Position numbers and translations under genes: made by a program. A DNA stretch of 64,000 bases from Homarus americanus (lineage: Eukaryota; Arthropoda; Malacostraca; Decapoda; Nephropidae). The notes under the pieces were generated by a model, which worked only from the letters and a program-made list of their open reading frames with translations, made no database searches and had not been told where the DNA came from. The stretch spans positions 11,117,676 through 11,181,675 of the forward strand of contig NW_024737068.1 of the NCBI RefSeq assembly GCF_018991925.1. Reading direction: 5' to 3'. Below are positions 58,722-64,000 of the stretch, one piece after another (the stretch's first letter is position 1; each line of letters begins with the position of its first letter).

Positions 58722-58982
58722 TTGTCTTACGTTGTTGGATGCAGCAAAGATTATGGAGCAACATGTCATGAAGCCTCAGCGGTGTACAGTAATGGGACTC
58801 GCTGGTGCACCACAAACAATGCTCTGCTGGAGTCCTTTGGTGTGATTATTGCTCACACGAAGAATGTGTTAGAAAATAATAGTTTCAACGGAAAATCCTG
58901 CAAAAACTGCAACATGTCAGTTTTATTTTTTAACGATATTCTAGAAAGTGGTGCTCAACTTAACATGAGTCTGCAGCATTAG
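58722..58982 (+). other. Unrecognised 86-codon ORF
   Basis: Balanced composition with seven cysteines (CSKDYGATC, RWCTTN, SCKNCN). The NGTRWCTTNNALLESFGVII stretch recalls the T-R-W region of hAT transposases. That comparison is weak and nothing else of a hAT is seen nearby. A consensus-like donor (ATG-GTGAGTA) lies at 58681-58690, 30 bp upstream. It may belong to the same locus as the ORF at 58396. Confidence 0.25.
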
Positions 58983-60061
58983 GCCTTCAAATGTGTTCAT
59001 GCCACAGTTGTAATCAATATCTTTTCTATTAGGCTGAAGTAAAACACCAAAATTTTTATAGATCAACGATTGAAAATATTGTCATCGCTGCTGACGACAC
59101 TGAGGCAATAACATTCCAGGGGATCAGACTTGATTGTTCCCCCTCAGATCTTGACATACTCAAACATCAGGTCGAAGCGAAAAAATGCTCGAAAAATACA
59201 TCCATACCCGACTGGGGAGTCTGCACACTGACCCTGTCATGTTATTGCCTTGAAATATCCTCGAAACTTCTTTTTGGGTAAAAAAAAAAATACCAATGAC
59301 CTGAGAGATTAACAAAATGAGGACATCTAATTCTTTGTTGACAATTTCGCTAAGTTAGAGTTTACGATGCTCAACATGTTTGGAGCCTCTAATTGTTACT
59401 TTTGAAACCCAAAGAGGTGTGTTGGTCTACAGATTGAGATAAAATTCGAAAATCCTCTCCCTACTTTTTGAATGCTTACGTGTCTATTTTGATGTTTCAT
59501 GTATTAAACGCAGTTATTTACCTCGGACTATCTATGGGTCGTGAGAACACTAAACACAGTAATCAGCTATCAGATAAAAGCAAATTATTTAGTTCACATA
59601 ATTCTCAATGGATCTCATCTTATTTAGTGTCACAAAAAAAAGGCTAAGGAAGAATTTTTCCTCTAAGCTCCGGTGACGCCATGTTGCTCCTTCGGGCCCT
59701 CACAAGTCGTGTGACACAAGTGAAATCGGTCACTGACTGTGATGAATATTGCCTTGTATACTGTCTCTGTATACGATAATTTGGAATTTATGTTTAAAAA
59801 CATAAAGTACAAATTATCGGTTATTAATGTCCTAAATGTCAGAGCACCAATTATGTAATAATCATCTGACAAAATATTACGGTCACACTCAGAAAAAATT
59901 TAAATCAATAATAAACAAAATAATATTGACCAAAAGAAGTAATTTAAAAACGACGCAATTACTAATAAAGATCTGGAAAATGCTAGACCATTCTTCTCAC
60001 TGGCTCCTCCCTACATCCCTCCCTCCCTCCCTCTCCTCCCTTCACACCTCTACCCCACAAC
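58983..60061. other. Spacer
   Basis: An ATGGCGTCACCGGAG start on the minus strand at 59682 gives a 12-codon frame only. No element recognised. Confidence 0.45.
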
Positions 60062-60790
60062 TCAACATACCCCTTTCCTCCCCATCTCTATTACCCTCCC
60101 TTCCATTACTTCCCTCCCCATCTCTATTACCCTCCCTTCCATTACCTCTCTCCCCATCTCTATTACCCTCCCTTCCATTACTTCTCTCCCCATCTCTATT
60201 ACCCTCCCTTCCTCTCCTCCCATTACTCCCTCCCTCCTCTCCCTCCCTCTCCTCCCTTCACTATTACCTCTACCCCACATCTCTATTAACTTACCCCATT
60301 ACTTCTCTCCCCATCTCTATTACCCTCCCTTCCATTACTTCCCTCCCCATCTCTATTACCCTCCCTTCCATTACCTCTCTCCCCATCTCTATTACCCTCC
60401 CTTCCATTACTTCTCTCCCCATCTCTATTACCCTCCTTCCATTACCTCTCTCCCCATCTCTATTACCCTCCCTTCCATTACCTCTCTCCCCATCTCTATT
60501 ACCCTCCCTTCCATTACTTCTCTCCCCATCTCTATTACCCTCCCTTCCATTATCTCCCATCTCTATTACCCTCCCTTCCATTACCCTCCCCATCTCTATT
60601 TCCCTTCCATTCTCTCCCCATCTCTATTACCCTCCCTTCCATTACTTCTCTCCCCATCTCTATTACCCTCCCTTCCATTACTTCTCTCCCCATCTCTCTT
60701 ACCCTTCCTTCCATTACTTCTCTCCCCATCTCTCTTACCCTTCCTTCCATTACTTCTCTCCCCATCTATATTACCCTCCCTTCCATTAAC
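60062..60790. repeat. 36-bp pyrimidine minisatellite
   Basis: The unit is CATTACTTCTCTCCCCATCT followed by CTATTACCCTCCCTTC. Copies occupy 60070-60210 and 60295-60790, separated by an irregular CTCCCT-rich stretch. Unit ends vary among TTCTCT, CTCTCT and TTCCCT. Because 36 is a multiple of three, a 317-codon frame results with a twelve-residue repeat (LPSITSLPISIT), which is not evidence of a protein. Confidence 0.95.
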
Positions 60791-61545
60791 TCCTCAACGC
60801 CCGGCCCCCGTCATCCCATCCACCTTTCCCTTCACTCGTTAATAACCCTCTCCCTCTAGCCCCATCTACCTACCCCGCCCCTTCCACTCGTTCCCTCCCG
60901 CACCCCTTTTACTCAAACCACCCCCTTCCCCCACCTCACCATAAAACTCGCCTCATAGTTTAGAGCGAGCAAAACCCCCGTTATCAGGAAACTGCCGCTC
61001 GTGTAAGCTTCTAAACTGGTTTTATGTGTCACCCACAACATAGGAAAGCCGCTCAACGACCTGGGTCTAGCCGCCGCTGCGTGACCCGGATATAACCTCT
61101 CGATACACACATACGAGGAATTTACTACCGTAGTGATTTGTAGGAGAGGTTACTACTGCAAGCGTCGCCTCGTGTTTAAAGGTACTGTATAGCCCGTGTG
61201 TCGTTATGAGGGAAGGTAACGATAAAGATGTTTGTATTGACGATATATTACCAACTTTATATATATATACAGGTATATATATATGACAATTGCAACAAAA
61301 CCTAGGCAAGAGGTGTCATATAGTTGCAGCCATCTGCCTCCAGTAATGTTTTTCTCCTAGTGTAATTTCAGAAGGAAATTTTAACTTCAAAATCTTTCTT
61401 CTCTCCTCCACGTGACACGCGACGTGGTGTACCAAGGAGCTCCACTTACTAAAGGATTTCTAATTCAATAAGTAAATATACTAACAAGAAATAAAATGGC
61501 GAGAGATAATTTTTGTGTATTATTAACCACTCACGCGTGATTACA

Positions 61546-61550
<5 letters not shown>
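60791..61550. other. Gene-less spacer
   Basis: C-rich to 60950, then balanced. A short (TA)n occurs near 61258-61284. Confidence 0.5.

Positions 61551-61612
<62 letters not shown>
61551..61612. repeat. (CA)n microsatellite
   Basis: 62-bp run. Confidence 0.95.
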
Positions 61613-61613
<1 letters not shown>

Positions 61614-61793
61614 TTATATAACCCGTCTCCCTAACACACACAAACACATGCATTCCCATACCCGAGAAATAAACACGGAACACCCATGAAATATCAAACG
61701 TCGTATACATAACTACATACACTTTTCACCACACACACAGCTATCACACAGAACCCCCCCCCTCTCGCCTACATATTCTCTAGGTAAAACACA

Positions 61794-61794
<1 letters not shown>

Positions 61795-61828
<34 letters not shown>
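61795..61828. repeat. (CA)n microsatellite
   Basis: Short run. Confidence 0.95.
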
Positions 61829-61832
<4 letters not shown>

Positions 61833-62334
61833 CTTCTCCACAATTCCACAGAAATACAAAAAAAAAAGCGACAAACAGCGCCGGTGTGTGGAGGTAAAGT
61901 GGTGTGTGTGGTGGGTGGAGGAGACACCCCGTCACCACAACAGCCACACACATCTCCTGGGCCCCGGTTATAGGAGATCCTGTCCAGACTCCCGGAGATA
62001 ATAAGGGAAGGGAAAATATCTTCCCACATGAGCAGCGGAGACAGTTGAGATGCTGCCTGGTCTTATTTGTGAGGTGCTTGCTGCTGCACGACAGGCGGAC
62101 GGACTCACGAACGCAAAGTCGTCCGGAAGAGTATTGGAGTCTTTCAGAGTGAAGTATTTTCTTTCTCTGAGCCAAGAGTTACATGTTCCTCTACACACTA
62201 ATGCCAAAAACAGTTGGTAGCCCTGGCGAGGTAAGTATCTGCTGAACCCAACCACTACCTCCCACGAGAGCATCAGGTGACACACAAACGATAAGAGAAG
62301 ACAATGTAAACGTTTAAGAATAACTAAAGGCATG
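61829..62334 (+). other. GC-richer patch with a consensus splice donor
   Basis: Composition at 61870-62130 is richer in GC and CpG than its surroundings. At 62231 the sequence GAG-GTAAGTAT is a full-consensus donor, preceded by an ATG at 62201 that gives ten codons (MPKTVGSPGE) in frame to the donor. This could be a 5' exon. A nine-base donor match is expected about once or twice by chance in a window this size. Confidence 0.2.
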
Positions 62335-62560
62335 AGTGGGTACAGCGCTCGCCTCCTGTACTGAAGGTCGCTGGTTTGATCCCGCGGCACCCCCAGCCTA
62401 CAGAGCCATGAATGGGTACTGAACTATACAAAGCTGGGGAAGTGAAGGCGGCTGAGCGCAATGCTGGCCTCGCTACTGTTGCCTCACTTGTTGTATAAAG
62501 GCACAGTATAAAGTGTGATGTATCCACACTGCCTCTCACTGGCCGTCAGGTCTATGGGAT
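62335..62560 (+). mobile_element. tRNA-derived SINE
   Basis: The head at about 62330-62395 has GGCATGAGTGGGTACAGCGC (A-box-like), CTCGCCTCCTGTAC, and GGTTTGATCCC (one mismatch to the B-box). The spacing fits a tRNA-derived pol III promoter. A tRNA-unrelated body follows (GAATGGGTACTGAACTATAC, GTGAAGGCGGCTGAGCGC, CACTTGTTGTATAAAGGCAC) to about 62540, ending near CACACTGCCTC. No poly(A) tail is preserved. The paired arms needed for a functional tRNA are not formed. Confidence 0.6.
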
Positions 62561-63684
62561 CCACTTTTACTCGTAATGGGATTAATAATTAATCGTACGG
62601 GTGACAAGGATGCAGTACCTCAGTGATGTACAAGTGACCCGTGTGACTGAGAGAGCAGACCGAGGTAATTAATGTTTTAGTTTTGTTCAAAGAGACTTAC
62701 TTCCCGTTTTGATATCCTCTCCCGACCCTGGAGGTTGAACTTAGATCCTGGTAAATAACGTGTTTGTTGAATAAGGTAATATCTTACTTTAATACTATAT
62801 TATTCGACAACACCAGACACTTCAGCCTATTTCATGTTCTTCCTCTTCTGTTAATATTTCTAATACTACTGCTACTTACTGTGACTACCAGGGGGCTATA
62901 TCGCGTTAGCTACGATATTGTCACTCAAAATTATGTAAATTAAATGTAAAGACGCCAGACAATTCAAGATGGCGGTACAGGACTTGGCAGGCACTGTGGG
63001 TCATGTTCTTATCTTCCTGGTGTCGTTATTATCAACTCATTACCGTGAAACTATCAGCTGAAATATATGGCAATCGGTTTATTTTCCTTAAACGAGAAAA
63101 TATTAAACAAAACTTATCAGAATAATGGAGAAAGGGCAAAGTAATGGTGTGCCATTTATACTGTAAATGACTGTTACAACGTCTGTCTGTGAGTGGCACT
63201 ATGTCACCAGTTAACAGGTGTCAAGAGTGCCAGCATAACCACTAACCTCGTTTTATGTAGAGTTTATATCCATTATCTTTATTAATGTTGTCACACCAAT
63301 ACTTTGTTACGTTTATGCAAATATACTGTAGTATTTGGGACAACACTGCAACAGTAAACACGTACACAGGACCAAGGAATGAATGTATTTGTTCTTCCTG
63401 TGTGAGAGCCAAGTGTGGACGCCAACAAGCTATCCTCCACCCCCTAAAAATGAATAGTTGAGCCACAGCGGTAAGTTACGTGCATAAGAGCCACACTCTC
63501 CTCCCAGGACCGCTACTGCCACCAGACTCATATACTGTACACACTGAAGGCCGACCAGAGTGTGTTGCCTTAGTCTATCATGTCACTACAGTTTGAATAT
63601 AAAGTAATGTCCGGTAATTTGAAGTAATTATTGGCGATATAGTGTAATATAACAGTAAAATAGGTGACATACAATAAGAAAGAG

Positions 63685-63687
<3 letters not shown>
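62561..63687. other. Spacer with weak gene-like signals
   Basis: CTACCAGGGGGCTA at 62885-62898 resembles a CTCF core site. At 62969 an ATG in strong context (CAAGATGGCGG) opens a 30-codon frame with a hydrophobic VGHVLIFLVSLLS segment, like a signal peptide, ending at 63061 with no splice donor seen. Either may be chance. Confidence 0.2.
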
Positions 63688-63767
<80 letters not shown>

Positions 63768-63810
63768 ATACACACACACAATAAACACCCCCCACACACA
63801 CACACACACC
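63688..63810. repeat. (CA)n microsatellites
   Basis: CA at 63688-63766 and shorter runs at 63771-63781 and 63793-63810. Confidence 0.95.
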
Positions 63811-64000
63811 GCTGCACATCATAATTAAACAAACACTAGAGTAATGGAAACGACACAGACAGAAAAAACAAAATAAACCAGACAGCGAATAACATACAAG
63901 AACAGGGTAAAAAAGCAAAAAGAAGAGGAAATATAAAAAAATATAGAAAATATAAGTGAATAATGTCACATAAACAACAACTGTATATACATAAACACTA
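63811..64000. other. A-rich end of window
   Basis: Nothing recognised. Confidence 0.5.

Noticed and set aside
59836..60789. 317-codon Leu/Pro/Ser/Ile ORF
   Set aside because: By-product of the 36-bp minisatellite.
62885..62898. CTCF-like CTACCAGGGGGCTA
   Set aside because: A single partial match; too weak to list as a regulatory site on its own.

Overview
This window reads as non-coding, repeat-saturated chromosomal DNA from an arthropod, most plausibly a decapod crustacean. The evidence is: no bacterial-style gene packing; many degenerate interstitial tracts of the arthropod telomere motif TTAGG/CCTAA (about 1718, 2748, 34132, 38229, 44184, 55150); very dense and very long dinucleotide microsatellites, including an uninterrupted (TG)n of about 580 bp; and decayed LINE, SINE, hAT and mariner-like remnants of metazoan type. 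The decapod assignment is inferred from the overall repeat style, not from a diagnostic gene. I could not support any complete protein-coding gene, rRNA gene or functional tRNA gene. Almost every long open frame here is a read-through of tandem repeats.

Layout. 1-7.6 kb: TTAGG-like tracts, GA/CT/TG/ATA microsatellites and a GATAT-rich patch. 7.6-15.5 kb: a graveyard of three different non-LTR retrotransposons (minus strand 7680-8490; plus strand 9600-11720, split by a later insertion; plus strand 14050-15480) plus a 14-bp minisatellite. 15.5-24 kb: microsatellites, old degenerate arrays with monomers of about 60, 75 and 85 bp, and two adjacent minisatellites (21 bp and 29 bp) with clear higher-order structure. 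24-36 kb: mostly unique AT-rich sequence, a 23-bp minisatellite, an inverted-repeat remnant of a mariner/IS630-type transposase, and a 17-bp array made of two alternating variants. 36-44 kb: a LINE 3' tail, a decayed hAT transposase and tRNA-derived SINE-like sequences. 44-49 kb: a 920-bp stretch with no cytosine on the plus strand, a 1.7-kb array of 19/20-bp units and a second array of the 85-bp satellite. 49-64 kb: more minisatellites (27, 11, 18 and 36 bp), an array built from AGGTCA-type half-sites, SINEs, and a few short candidate exons around 56.5, 58.4-59.0 and 62.2-63.0 kb.

Four copies of one dispersed retroposon family stand out (9003, 10128, 21102, 33358). Each ends at the same CCCGT-poly(A) junction, carries an internal (ATT)n tract next to a GC-rich block, and is truncated at its 5' side. 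They date events: copy 2 split the RTE-like LINE, and copy 3 sits inside an old degenerate array.

The best candidates for something real and undescribed are this retroposon family, the two-site 85-bp satellite, the higher-order minisatellites, and the weak gene-like signals at 56466-56523 (minus) and 58308-58982 (plus).
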